NCBI GenBank assembly: GCA_023664325.1
Contig: JAMPFS010000006.1
Location: 22,690 to 86,689 of the forward strand
Direction of reading: 5' to 3'
From: Clostridium sp.
GTDB taxonomy: Bacteria; Bacillota; Clostridia; Lachnospirales; Lachnospiraceae
Length of the DNA: 64,000 nt
The notes beneath the pieces were generated by a model. That model was not told where the DNA came from. It saw only the letters and a list, made by a program, of their open reading frames with translations, and did no database searches. Shown here in pieces: positions 26,603 to 35,350 of this stretch. Made by a program: the position numbers and the translations under genes. Positions within the stretch are counted from its first letter, which is position 1. Each line of letters begins with the position of its first letter.

Positions 26603-26641
26603 AGAATAAAACTGGATGGCATTGTGAATGGAAAAAGGTAT
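26603..26641 (+). pseudogene. Short remnant of a duplicated HAD gene
   Basis: 34 of 39 bases match 26262-26300 inside the intact HAD gene, and the translation KLDGIVNGKRY parallels KPDGIVNGNRH. No reading frame of useful length surrounds it. It sits in the 215-bp gap between the HAD gene and the AAA gene. Confidence 0.6.
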
Positions 26642-26713
26642 GTCGATGTGATATAATATGAACACTTAATGAGTGTAAGCGAAGCGCATTACCAAAAAAG
26701 GAGTATAAGAGTT

Positions 26714-28408
26714 ATGACAGGAAATAAGCCGATTGCGATTGGGATAGAAAATTACAAAGAGATAGTGAATAAGCCCTACTATTATATTGACAAAACTCTC
26801 TTGATTCAGGAAATACTGGCTAAAGGCGGAAAGGTGAATCTCTTTACCAGACCCAGACGTTTCGGCAAAACCCTTGCCCTCAGCGTGATAAAAACCTTCT
26901 TTGAGCAGGAGACGGATGTACAGGGAAACATTACCGATAACCGGCATTATTTTGACGGCATGAAGATCAACAGGGCGGGAGAGGACTACACGAAGCATAT
27001 GGGGCAGTACCCGGTGATTTCCCTGTCGCTAAAATCCGCCAAGCAGCCGGATTTTGACATGGCATATACGATGCTGGTAGACCAGATTTCGGCTGAATTT
27101 AAGCGGCACCGGTATATCCTCCATGCTGATGTATTATTAGAGGATGAACAACAGCAATATGAGGAGATTATGCTGCGGAAGGCAGGAAAAGCGGAATATG
27201 CAACTGCCTTGAAGTTTTTGTCCGACTGCCTGAAAAAGTATCACAAACAAAACGTTATCATCTTAATTGATGAATATGATGTGCCGCTGGAAAATTCTTA
27301 TTTTGCGGGATTCTATGAGGAGATGATTACCTTTATCCGCTCGCTGTTTGAATCGGCATTAAAGACCAACGAAAGCCTGGAATTTGCCGTGATTACCGGA
27401 TGCCTGCGGATCAGCCGGGAGAGCATTTTTACCGGACTGAACAATCTGGCGATTAATTCCATTTTGAATGTGGATTATGCGGAGTATTTTGGTTTTACAC
27501 AAGGGGAAGTGGAACGGATGCTGGCAGATTATGATTTGTCGGCAAAGGTCAGTGAGGTAAAGGATTGGTATGACGGCTATCTGTTTGGAAAAACAGAGGT
27601 TTACAATCCGTGGAGTGTGATTAATTATGTTAAGACATTGATTTCGGATTCGGATGCATTCCCAAAGCCGTACTGGTCAAACACTTCATCCAACAGCATT
27701 ATCCGGGAGCTGATTGAGGAAGCCGACAGTGTAGTGAAGCAGGAGATTGAGGATTTGCTGGCAGGCGGAACGATTGAAAAGCCGATTCATGAAGATATCA
27801 CCTATGAGGATATCCATAAAACGCAGGATAATCTGTGGAATTTTCTGTTTTTTACCGGGTATCTGAAGAAGATAAAGGAACGGTTTGAGGAAGAAACCAT
27901 ATATCTGACATTGACCGTACCGAATAAAGAGGTTGCCGGCATATACCGGAATACCATTTTAGAATGGTTTGACAAACGGCTGAAAACAACAGACTTAAGC
28001 AATCTCCATCAAGCAATATTGGAGGGGGATTGTGAAACCTTTGCAAATGAAGTGTCGGAACTGCTATTGGAAACGATCAGTTTTTATGATTATGCAGAAA
28101 ATTACTATCACGGGTTTTTATGCGGACTGTTAAAAGGCTGCCATCACTATACCGTGGTCTCCAACCGGGAGAGCGGCAACGGAAGACCGGATATTTTATT
28201 TAAGCATTTATCGATCAGAGGGCAGGCGGTGATTATGGAGTTAAAGGCGGTGAAGGAGTTTGACCGCATGGAGGCGGGCTGTGATGAGGTGTTAGCACAG
28301 ATCGAGGAGCAGAACTATGCGGCAGTGCTGCATAAGGAGGGATACCGGAATATCCGCAAGTATGGAATCTGTTTTTACCGGAAGGAGTGCATGGTGAAAG
28401 AGGGGTGA
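26714..28408 (+). CDS. AAA-ATPase-like protein with PD-(D/E)XK nuclease domain
   Basis: A 564-residue protein of the AAA-ATPase_like + PDDEXK_9 type that is very common and multicopy in Lachnospiraceae. The N-terminus (IGIENYKEIVNKPYYYIDKT, then RPRRFGKTLALSVIKTFF) contains a Walker A variant, and IILIDEYDVPLE is Walker B. The C-terminus carries the nuclease motif RPDILF...VIMELKAVKEF, where Asp, Glu and Lys would form the active site. AAAGGAG precedes the ATG at 26714. Role is unknown. Family members are often linked to mobile or variable regions. Confidence 0.9.
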   Translation: MTGNKPIAIGIENYKEIVNKPYYYIDKTLLIQEILAKGGKVNLFTRPRRFGKTLALSVIKTFFEQETDVQGNITDNRHYFDGMKINRAGEDYTKHMGQYPVISLSLKSAKQPDFDMAYTMLVDQISAEFKRHRYILHADVLLEDEQQQYEEIMLRKAGKAEYATALKFLSDCLKKYHKQNVIILIDEYDVPLENSYFAGFYEEMITFIRSLFESALKTNESLEFAVITGCLRISRESIFTGLNNLAINSILNVDYAEYFGFTQGEVERMLADYDLSAKVSEVKDWYDGYLFGKTEVYNPWSVINYVKTLISDSDAFPKPYWSNTSSNSIIRELIEEADSVVKQEIEDLLAGGTIEKPIHEDITYEDIHKTQDNLWNFLFFTGYLKKIKERFEEETIYLTLTVPNKEVAGIYRNTILEWFDKRLKTTDLSNLHQAILEGDCETFANEVSELLLETISFYDYAENYYHGFLCGLLKGCHHYTVVSNRESGNGRPDILFKHLSIRGQAVIMELKAVKEFDRMEAGCDEVLAQIEEQNYAAVLHKEGYRNIRKYGICFYRKECMVKEG

Positions 28409-28456
28409 AGAACAGAAATAATTGAGAGCATATCGGAATTTATATTACAAAATTGT

Positions 28457-28499
28457 AACCTTCTGTCAGGATAAACAAACGACAGGAGGTTTTCTTTTT
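28457..28499 (+). terminator. Terminator after the AAA/nuclease gene
   Basis: AACCTTCTGTC pairs with GACAGGAGGTT (one wobble) over a 13-base loop and is followed by TTCTTTTT. Confidence 0.75.
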
Positions 28500-28514
28500 C
28501 GTACAATGAGAAAA

Positions 28515-28552
28515 ATAGAGATGAGCAAAACTTAAGTTTTCTTCCTCTCTAT
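28515..28552. promoter_or_regulatory. Nested inverted repeats before the solute-binding protein
   Basis: AAAACTTAAGTTTT (28527-28540) is a perfect 14-base palindrome lying inside ATAGAGA...TCTCTAT (28515-28521 and 28546-28552). The location 30 bases before the gene suits an operator or leader hairpin. Confidence 0.35.
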
Positions 28553-28581
28553 AAGAAAAAATAAACGGAGGCGAAAAAGAA

Positions 28582-29913
28582 ATGAAGAGAAAATGGCGGT
28601 TTCGTATGTTATTATGTCTGATAGCAGTGTTGTTTCTGGCCGGCTGTGGGAAAAAGCCGGAAACGGCGGCGGACGGCAGGAAGAAAATTACGCTTGGTGC
28701 AATCTATGTAAGCGACAACCTGAAAAAAGAGGTGGCGGCTTTCAACAAGGAAGATAAAGAATATCAGATTGAAATCAAAGATTATTCTGAAAATTCCAAT
28801 GCCGTAGACCCGGTAACCATGCTGAATACCGATATCCTATCAGGAAATGCGCCGGATTTAATCGGACTCATGCAGCTTGTGCCGGAACAGTATACCGGAA
28901 AGGGAATCTTGGAGGATTTAACTCCTTATTTGGAACAGGATGCAGATGTGTCAGAAGATGACCTGCTGGATTCGCTGGTTGATGCGATGAAAATAGACGG
29001 CAGGCTGTATTATCTGGCAAGCAGTTTTGAGGTGAAAACCCTGATTGCGGGAAAGAAAACGGTGGACAGTGACGAGGGCTGGGATTACCGGAAGATGAAA
29101 CAGATTTTAGATGGGATGGAGGAGGATATGCGGGCGTTTCCGTATGACAGCAAAAGTGAACGCTTCATCAATCTGATGCATTTTGGCGGCGGGTATAACG
29201 AGTTTGTGGACTGGAAAGAGGGAAGCTGTCATTTTGACAGCCAGGAATTTAAAGACATGCTCGCTGTCTGTAACGACGGAAATGATGATACGGCAGCGGC
29301 TGAGATTACCAGTGAGGACGAGATGGCACAGTTGTCAGCGATGCTGAAAAACGGAAAAATCCTGTTTGTTCAGGGGCGGATTACACCGGATCAGATTCTG
29401 GCAAACAAAAAAATGTTAGGGCAGGACATTACCTGTCTTGGCTCGTATTTTTCCTTTAGCGATACCAGTGATGAGGTGGGGATTTGTGCAAAGTCGGCGG
29501 TAAAAGAGGGGGCATGGCGCTTTGTAAAAAGGCTGATTTCCAGAAAATATCAGGGAGAGAACCTTCTTCGTTTTTGGGATATGCCTTCCCGCAAGGACTG
29601 CCTGGAGGATTATATCAAGACCATGACAGCAAAAGAGGGATATACCGACGAGTTTGGCAATGTCATTACACCGCTTTCCAGTGTGGAATGTGCAGACGGT
29701 AATGTGGTAAAGGTAAGCCCGGTTGGAAAAGAGGAGGAAGAACTGTTCCGGGAGCTGCTCGATCGTACTTCGCAGATTACCGGGTATGAACAGCAGATAT
29801 TCGCCATTTTATCCGAGGAGGTCAATCATTATTTTAACGGCGATAAGGACTTGGACGAGACGGCCGGCGTGATACAGAACCGGGTGGCAAATTACATGAA
29901 TGAACGCAGGTGA
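28582..29913 (+). CDS. Extracellular solute-binding lipoprotein (family 1)
   Basis: A 443-residue exported lipoprotein: basic start, hydrophobic core MLLCLIAVLFLAGC with lipobox at about residue 22, then a type 1 periplasmic-binding fold (KKITLGAIYVSDNLKKEVAAF near the mature N-terminus, SGNAPDLIGLMQL). These proteins deliver sugars or oligopeptides to ABC importers, yet no importer permease or ATPase of the matching class is nearby. The downstream ABC genes are of the unrelated BceAB exporter type. It may therefore act with a distant permease or as a sensor component. CGGAGG precedes the ATG. Confidence 0.85.
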   Translation: MKRKWRFRMLLCLIAVLFLAGCGKKPETAADGRKKITLGAIYVSDNLKKEVAAFNKEDKEYQIEIKDYSENSNAVDPVTMLNTDILSGNAPDLIGLMQLVPEQYTGKGILEDLTPYLEQDADVSEDDLLDSLVDAMKIDGRLYYLASSFEVKTLIAGKKTVDSDEGWDYRKMKQILDGMEEDMRAFPYDSKSERFINLMHFGGGYNEFVDWKEGSCHFDSQEFKDMLAVCNDGNDDTAAAEITSEDEMAQLSAMLKNGKILFVQGRITPDQILANKKMLGQDITCLGSYFSFSDTSDEVGICAKSAVKEGAWRFVKRLISRKYQGENLLRFWDMPSRKDCLEDYIKTMTAKEGYTDEFGNVITPLSSVECADGNVVKVSPVGKEEEELFRELLDRTSQITGYEQQIFAILSEEVNHYFNGDKDLDETAGVIQNRVANYMNERR

Positions 29914-29965
29914 TTGCGAAACTTAGGCTTTCACAACTAGACTTTAGAAATAAGGAGTTTCGCAA
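29914..29965. repeat. Inverted repeat TTGCGAAACT/AGTTTCGCAA with dispersed element
   Basis: 29914-29923 and 29956-29965 are perfect 10-base inverted repeats between the solute-binding gene and the ABC ATPase gene. The stretch 29928-29963 aligns with 54484-54519, another intergenic spot, at 28 of 36 positions, and all eight differences are transitions. This suggests a degenerate dispersed element. Confidence 0.45.
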
Positions 29966-29999
29966 TTGCATAACGCAAAAGTGTAGGAAGGAGAAAAAG

Positions 30000-30809
30000 A
30001 TGGATACGGTTTTAAAGGTAGAGAAGATAGAAAAATATTACGGCAGCAAGTCCGGTCTTACTAAGGCATTGGACAACATTTCCTTCGAGGTGGGAAAGGG
30101 AGAATTTACTGCGATTATGGGGGCATCGGGAAGCGGAAAAACAACGCTGTTAAACTGCATTTCCACCATTGACAAGGTGACTTCCGGACACATCTATATA
30201 GGGGATTTTCAGGAAGCGCAAAAAGAGCGGAGCGGCAGCAGGCAGGCTTATGACATTACGAGGCTTCGGGGAAATGCCTTGAATAAATTCCGCAGGGAGG
30301 AATTGGGGTTTATTTTTCAGGAGTTTAATCTGTTGGATACCCTGACGGCTTACGAAAATATTGCGCTGGCGCTGTCCATACAGAATGTGGGCGTAAAGGA
30401 AATCAAGGAGCGGGTGGAGAAAATAGCCGGACAGCTTGGCATTACGGAGGCGCTTTCCCGCTATCCGTATCAGATGTCCGGCGGGCAAAAGCAGAGGGTA
30501 TCAGCGGCGAGGGCCATGATTACGCTTCCGAAGATCGTGCTGGCGGACGAGCCGACCGGAGCTTTGGACTCGAAGTCGGCAAGGCAGCTCATGGAAATGT
30601 TTTGCCACTTAAATGACTGGTTTTCGGCAACCATTTTAATGGTAACCCATGATCCGTTTTCGGCAAGCTATGCGGAACGTGTTTTGTTCATCAAGGACGG
30701 AAAGCTTTTCCATGAGCTGGATAAGGGGGAGGATACAAGAAAGCAGTTTTTTGAAAAGATTATGGACGTGGTGACGTTGTTAGGAGGGGATGTAAGTGAT
30801 GCTCTTTAA
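30000..30809 (+). CDS. BceA-like ABC transporter ATP-binding protein
   Basis: A 269-residue ABC ATPase: Walker A in MGASGSGKTTLLN (about residue 40), Q-loop FIFQEFNLLDTL, signature MSGGQKQRV (about residue 160) and Walker B IVLADEPTGALD. The LolD/BceA subfamily is indicated by the long N-terminus and the EPTGALD motif, and by the FtsX-type permease that follows. AGGAAGGAG fixes the ATG at 30000. The stop overlaps the permease start by about 11 bases. Such pairs resist cell-wall-active peptides by removing them from lipid II-cycle targets and signal to a BceS kinase; a matching kinase is 4 kb upstream. Confidence 0.94.
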   Translation: MDTVLKVEKIEKYYGSKSGLTKALDNISFEVGKGEFTAIMGASGSGKTTLLNCISTIDKVTSGHIYIGDFQEAQKERSGSRQAYDITRLRGNALNKFRREELGFIFQEFNLLDTLTAYENIALALSIQNVGVKEIKERVEKIAGQLGITEALSRYPYQMSGGQKQRVSAARAMITLPKIVLADEPTGALDSKSARQLMEMFCHLNDWFSATILMVTHDPFSASYAERVLFIKDGKLFHELDKGEDTRKQFFEKIMDVVTLLGGDVSDAL

Positions 30810-32907
30810 ATTATCGGTTAAAAATGTGGGAAAAAGCCTTAAGGATTACGCCGTTTATTTTGTGACACTGACGGCAGGGGTTGCGATTTTCTATGTGTTC
30901 AACGCTGTGGAAACCCAGGCGGCAGTGTTAAGCATCATGCAAAGGGGCGGGGAAATCCTCAGTGTCTTTTCCGGGATGTTAAACGGTGTCAGTGTGCTGG
31001 TATCCCTGATTCTTGGATTTCTGGTTATTTATGCCGGGCGGTTTCTGATGAAGCGGAGAAAAAGGGAGTTTGGGCTGTACCTGCTATTGGGGCTTGGAAA
31101 ATGGAAGGTGTCGATGATTTTATTCTGGGAAACGCTACTGATCGGGGTATGCTCACTGGCAGCAGGGCTGCTGTTTGGCGTGGCGGCTTCTCAGTTTATG
31201 AGCCTGTTTGTGGCAAACCTGTTTTCCGAGGATATGACGGCATTCCGGTTTTTATTTTCCAAAACGGCTTTTGAAAAAACGGTGCTGCATTTTGCAGTCA
31301 TTTATCTGATTGTCATTTTATTTCAGGTCTTTGAAATCGGGAAATGCCGCCTGATTACCTTTTTTCAGGCGAAGGAACGGTCGGAGCAGGTGAAAATGCG
31401 GAATCCGTGGGTTTGTACCGCCGTGTTCTTGGCAGCGGCGGGAATGCTTGGCTACGCTTATTACCAGGTGACCGGAAATGTAGAAAACCTGCACTCCTCA
31501 AAGGGAATCCTCCGCTTGATCCTTTTGGGGATTGCTGCTACATTTTTGCTGTTCTGGTCGGTTTCCGGGCTGGCGGTCAAGCTGTTTGGCATGTGGGAAA
31601 AACAGTATTATAAAGGGCTTCATGCATTCATTTTCCGCCAGCTTGCGGGCAGGATCAATACGGCTGTGTGCATCATGTCAATCATCTGCCTGATGTTGTT
31701 TGTGACAATCTGTGTGCTGTCTGCCAGCCTGTCCGTAAAAAATTCCATGGACCGCTTACGGGATGAGCTGGCGCCTGTGGATATCATTATCCGTAAGAGA
31801 ATTGCCCTGGATGACGGGGAAACCGAGGTGATTTCCACGAGTGCGGTGGGGCTAGGAAGCCGCTCATTTAGTGAATATACGGAGGAACAGTTAGAAGGCC
31901 TGCCGCTTTCCGTCAAAGAGGTATATGGACAGATGGGCATTGATCTTTCCCGGTATTTTAAAGAGGAGGCAGATTTTTCTGTGTACCGGCTTCCGGAGCT
32001 TACGATTGGCGATCTGTTTGAGCGGACAGGGGAAAAAAGGAAGGAATTTGACATGGGATATTATCTGGAACGGCCAGTGCGGATTGTGGCGGTAAGCGAT
32101 TACAACCGGCTGCTTGCTTTGTTTGGCAGGGAGGAAATGGAGCTTGGACAAGATGAATACAGTGTGGTGGCGAACCTGCCGGATATGGTTTTGGCATGGA
32201 ATGCCTTTTTGGCGGCAGACGTCGAGCTTACCCTGTCCGATATCGTGCTGCACCCGGAAGGGAATGCCTGCCGGAACGGTTTTTTAAATATGGCGGCTGA
32301 TTATGAGGAGCATGGCTTCCTCGTGGCACCGGATGAGGCGGTCACTCAACTCACTGCCATGTATGAGTATGTGGCGGCAAATTATAACGGGAACACGGAA
32401 GAGGAGAAATGGGAGGTGGAAAAAACGGTTACCCTGCAGGACGTCTATGAATATCCGGAGAGCTACTATACATGGGTGAGCGCAAATACAAGGCTGGATG
32501 TTACCGATGCAGGCGTGGGAATCGGCGGAATCCTGACCTTTTTAGGGCTGTATCTCGGGATTGTGTTTTTGCTCGCCTCTGCCGTGATACTGGCGTTAAA
32601 GGAGCTGTCCGAGAGTGCCGATAATGCTGGCCGCTACCGGCTGTTAAGGCAGCTTGGCACGGACGAGAACATGATAAACGGTGCCTTATTTAGACAGATT
32701 GGCTTATTTTTTATGATGCCACTTGCGTTGGCTTTGCTGCATGCGGTATTCGGAATCCGGTTTGGGCTGTATATGCTGCGCTCGTTTGGCAGGACAGGGC
32801 TGCTTTCCGCCATTTTGGAGACCGTGGCAGTATTTTTGGTGATTTACGGTGGTTATTTTGCGCTGACCTATGTATGCAGTAAAAATATTATACGGGATAA
32901 AGCGTGA
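30799..32907 (+). CDS. BceB-like FtsX-domain ABC permease
   Basis: A 702-residue permease with about ten transmembrane segments: one at the N-terminus, three around residues 55-165, two near 200-260, one at about 290 (FVTICVLSASLSV) before a large extracellular domain of about 230 residues, and three at the C-terminus (FLGLYLGIVFLLASAVIL onward). This layout is characteristic of BceB. The large domain is where peptides and the kinase are recognised. AGGAGGGG serves either GTG 30796 or ATG 30799; the ATG is used here. Coupled to the ATPase by overlap. Confidence 0.92.
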   Translation: MLFKLSVKNVGKSLKDYAVYFVTLTAGVAIFYVFNAVETQAAVLSIMQRGGEILSVFSGMLNGVSVLVSLILGFLVIYAGRFLMKRRKREFGLYLLLGLGKWKVSMILFWETLLIGVCSLAAGLLFGVAASQFMSLFVANLFSEDMTAFRFLFSKTAFEKTVLHFAVIYLIVILFQVFEIGKCRLITFFQAKERSEQVKMRNPWVCTAVFLAAAGMLGYAYYQVTGNVENLHSSKGILRLILLGIAATFLLFWSVSGLAVKLFGMWEKQYYKGLHAFIFRQLAGRINTAVCIMSIICLMLFVTICVLSASLSVKNSMDRLRDELAPVDIIIRKRIALDDGETEVISTSAVGLGSRSFSEYTEEQLEGLPLSVKEVYGQMGIDLSRYFKEEADFSVYRLPELTIGDLFERTGEKRKEFDMGYYLERPVRIVAVSDYNRLLALFGREEMELGQDEYSVVANLPDMVLAWNAFLAADVELTLSDIVLHPEGNACRNGFLNMAADYEEHGFLVAPDEAVTQLTAMYEYVAANYNGNTEEEKWEVEKTVTLQDVYEYPESYYTWVSANTRLDVTDAGVGIGGILTFLGLYLGIVFLLASAVILALKELSESADNAGRYRLLRQLGTDENMINGALFRQIGLFFMMPLALALLHAVFGIRFGLYMLRSFGRTGLLSAILETVAVFLVIYGGYFALTYVCSKNIIRDKA

Positions 32908-32929
32908 CACAAACAAATCTGTAAAATAG

Positions 32930-32987
32930 GTTGACAGCAGTCACACAACTGTGCTACAATTCGGTAAAAGGTTGACAGTAGTCGCAC
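32930..32987 (+). promoter_or_regulatory. Promoter and direct repeats before blaI
   Basis: TTGACA (32931-32936) and TACAAT (32955-32960) are 18 bases apart. Two near-identical 17-base repeats, starting GTTGACAG at 32930 and 32971, differ at two positions; the first covers the -35 box. Inside the spacer is a dyad CACA-AC-TGTG flanked by GT and AC. These are good candidates for the binding site of the BlaI-type repressor, an autoregulator. Confidence 0.6.
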
Positions 32988-33002
32988 GAAAGGAGTCTGT
33001 TT

Positions 33003-33392
33003 ATGTCAGGGAAAAGTATGATTTTACAACAAAGTGAATGGATTATTATGGAAAAGCTATGGGAGGAGAGCCCGAAAACAATCATGCAGCTTTATCATGC
33101 CCTGAAGGAAAATCCCGGCTGGAGCAAAAGCACCGTAAATACGCTGCTTGGAAGAATGGTGGACAAGGGGATTCTTTACTATCGGGAGGGAAAGAAAGCG
33201 AAGCAGTATTTTCCGAACGTGAACAGGGAGGATGCGGCACTTGCAGAGACAGAAAGCCTGCTTGACCGGGTATACAGGGGTTCTGTCAGTATGATGATGA
33301 ACACGCTGGTAAAGAGAAAGGATTTTAGCAAAGAGGAGATAAAAGAGCTTTACGAAATCCTGAAAGGATTGGAGGAGGAGCAGGATGGCTGA
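33003..33392 (+). CDS. BlaI/MecI-family transcriptional repressor
   Basis: A 129-residue winged-helix repressor. WIIMEKLWEESPKTIMQLY and GWSKSTVNTLLGRMVDKGIL form the DNA-binding domain; the C-terminal helices (SMMMNTLVKRKDFSKEEIKELYEIL) mediate dimerisation. Members are inactivated by cleavage triggered by the paired BlaR1 sensor. AAAGGAGT precedes the ATG. The stop overlaps the blaR1-like gene by eight bases. With no beta-lactamase gene nearby, the likely regulon is unknown; the adjoining BceAB transporter is a candidate. Confidence 0.93.
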   Translation: MSGKSMILQQSEWIIMEKLWEESPKTIMQLYHALKENPGWSKSTVNTLLGRMVDKGILYYREGKKAKQYFPNVNREDAALAETESLLDRVYRGSVSMMMNTLVKRKDFSKEEIKELYEILKGLEEEQDG

Positions 33393-35235
33393 ACAGATTT
33401 TTAACGTAACCATTTTTATGTGCATGGTGCTTTTGCTGCGCAGTGCGTTTTACCGCAGGATTTCAAAACGCCTTTGTTATGCAATGTGGCTGGTGGTGGC
33501 TGTGTATTTGTTAGTGCCGCAGCCATCCTTTTCCAATTCCTTTCAGGTCATGAATGTCCTTTACCGGGCAGTTGAACATAAAAAGGAAATTCAGGCAGAA
33601 GACAAAAATGCAGGGGATAGGAAAGAGCAGGGGAATGATGCGGAAGATACTGCGAAAACTCCGGCGATTGCAGCGCAGCCAGATGGCGCAGCCGGGCAAA
33701 ACAGCGGCAGTGATGATACCGTTTGGACAAGTTTTAAAAAGGGAGACTGGTCGGAACCCGCAAACGAACCGGAGGAGCAGAGGACAGGCTCGGATGATGG
33801 ATTTGCCGTGCCAAAATCTTTGCAGGAGAATGGAAATTGGATAAGCGGAATCTGGCTTTTGGGCGTTTTCATTTGTGGAACCGTATTTGCTGTCAGCAAT
33901 CTCCGTTTTGGGAAAAGGGTTCGCAAAAACCGGCAGATATTGGAAATGGGTGGGGAAGAAGGTTACTGTTCCATTCCTGTTTACCGGACAAAGGAAGTGC
34001 ATACACCCTGCCTGTTTGGCGTGTTCCATCCGGCTGTTTATTTTCCGGCAGAAGGGATGGCATTTGAAAATGACGAAAAAAAACGGGAAGCCTGTTATTA
34101 TGTGCTGGCGCATGAATACATGCATTACCGGCATAAGGATCATCTATGGGCAGTGCTTCGGTGCCTGTGTGTTATTTTGTACTGGTATCATCCCCTGGTA
34201 TGGGCGGCGGCTTTTTTGTCCATGAAAGACAGCGAATTTGCCTGCGATGAAAGTGTAACCCGCACTTACGGCAAGCAGGAAAGAAAGGCATATGGGGAAA
34301 ACCTGATTTTGTTCGGAACACAGAGGATGCCTGTAACATCCATGCTGAAATGCGCAACCGGAATGACAGGGGGAAGGCGGGAATTAAAAGAACGGATTAC
34401 CCTGATTGCGAATCCCAAAAAGCAGTGGCTTTGTACGGCAGTGTTTGCCTGCCTTTTGCTGTTTGGAATAACCGGATGTACGCTTGGCAGTCCGGCGCAA
34501 AACAGCCCAAATACAGAGAATGTGGAAGATTTCGCCGGGGAGCAGGATACAAGCAGCGCAGACACCGAGGCGGAAGAAGAGGAAGAGGAGGAAAATACTG
34601 AGAGTGAGGATACCGTACCGAAACCGATTGACTTTGCAGCGCTTTCCGTAGAGAAAGTCGAGGAAAACGGAATCGGGTATTATAAGCTGCTTACGGATAA
34701 GATGTTTCCCCTGCCTCTGAATGAATGGGCAAAAATTAATCTTTTCACGGAACAGGGGAACGCAGTGGATGCATATGTCCGTTTTACGGATGTGACACAT
34801 GACAAAGATGCGATTGCAGAACATGTGGAAACATTCTGCCAGGCAAGGGGAATTCAGGGGGCTTTTCAGGAAATAGAGACTGAAAAAACAGAATATGTCA
34901 TGCTGCACTATGAGATTTTGGCCGCAGAAGATGCGGAACTTCCGGCAGGGGATAAGATATTGCCGACAGCGATGGATTTTCCGGTTCAAATGTATTCGAC
35001 ACTTGAAAATGGCAGGTTTTGGACAAATGATAGTGAATACCAGGGAATGGAGCGGAGCGTATGGGATGCTTCCATTATAGAGGCAGATACGGTTTTGCCG
35101 GGTGAGCGGGTTGAAAAAACAATGATTTGCAGTATTCCCAAAGGGTACACCGCCTACGGCCTGCAGTTTTTCTATATCACAGCAGACCGGAATACGGGCA
35201 TGGTATATTTTAAACCGGAATATGCAATTGAATGA
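33385..35235 (+). CDS. BlaR1/MecR1-type M56 family membrane metallopeptidase
   Basis: A 616-residue sensor protease. Hydrophobic helices near residues 5-45 and about 153-170, then a zinc protease domain with LAHEYMHYRHKDHLW (HExxH near residue 242) and a downstream ACDESVTRTYG. A transmembrane helix near residue 350 (CTAVFACLLLFGITGCTLG) leads to an outside region with a Glu-rich linker (AEEEEEEENTESED) and a C-terminal domain of about 190 residues that does not look like a penicillin-binding domain. A second Ser/Asp/Glu-rich loop occupies residues 70-150. So it probably senses something other than a beta-lactam, then cleaves the BlaI repressor encoded just upstream. Confidence 0.9.
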   Translation: MAEQIFNVTIFMCMVLLLRSAFYRRISKRLCYAMWLVVAVYLLVPQPSFSNSFQVMNVLYRAVEHKKEIQAEDKNAGDRKEQGNDAEDTAKTPAIAAQPDGAAGQNSGSDDTVWTSFKKGDWSEPANEPEEQRTGSDDGFAVPKSLQENGNWISGIWLLGVFICGTVFAVSNLRFGKRVRKNRQILEMGGEEGYCSIPVYRTKEVHTPCLFGVFHPAVYFPAEGMAFENDEKKREACYYVLAHEYMHYRHKDHLWAVLRCLCVILYWYHPLVWAAAFLSMKDSEFACDESVTRTYGKQERKAYGENLILFGTQRMPVTSMLKCATGMTGGRRELKERITLIANPKKQWLCTAVFACLLLFGITGCTLGSPAQNSPNTENVEDFAGEQDTSSADTEAEEEEEEENTESEDTVPKPIDFAALSVEKVEENGIGYYKLLTDKMFPLPLNEWAKINLFTEQGNAVDAYVRFTDVTHDKDAIAEHVETFCQARGIQGAFQEIETEKTEYVMLHYEILAAEDAELPAGDKILPTAMDFPVQMYSTLENGRFWTNDSEYQGMERSVWDASIIEADTVLPGERVEKTMICSIPKGYTAYGLQFFYITADRNTGMVYFKPEYAIE

Positions 35236-35315
35236 TGAATCCTGTGTTCAGGATGGGTGCATGGAGGATCATAAAAAATCTTTCGTATCATAAAATTCTA
35301 CATAAATAATATTGT

Positions 35316-35350
35316 GAAAATGCCGGGTTACTCGGCATTTTTTATTTTTT
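35316..35350. terminator. Bidirectional terminator between blaR1-like and XRE genes
   Basis: AAATGCCG pairs with CGGCATTT over a 7-base loop, with T-rich flank on the plus side. It overlaps the 3' end of the minus-strand XRE gene. Confidence 0.75.

Noticed and set aside
20839..26673. A 15-base exact inverted match (20860-20874 versus 26659-26673), each beside a small palindrome, suggesting a dispersed repeat.
   Set aside because: Exact 15-base matches are expected by chance in a 64-kb window of this composition; the palindromes differ in sequence and only weakly in layout.
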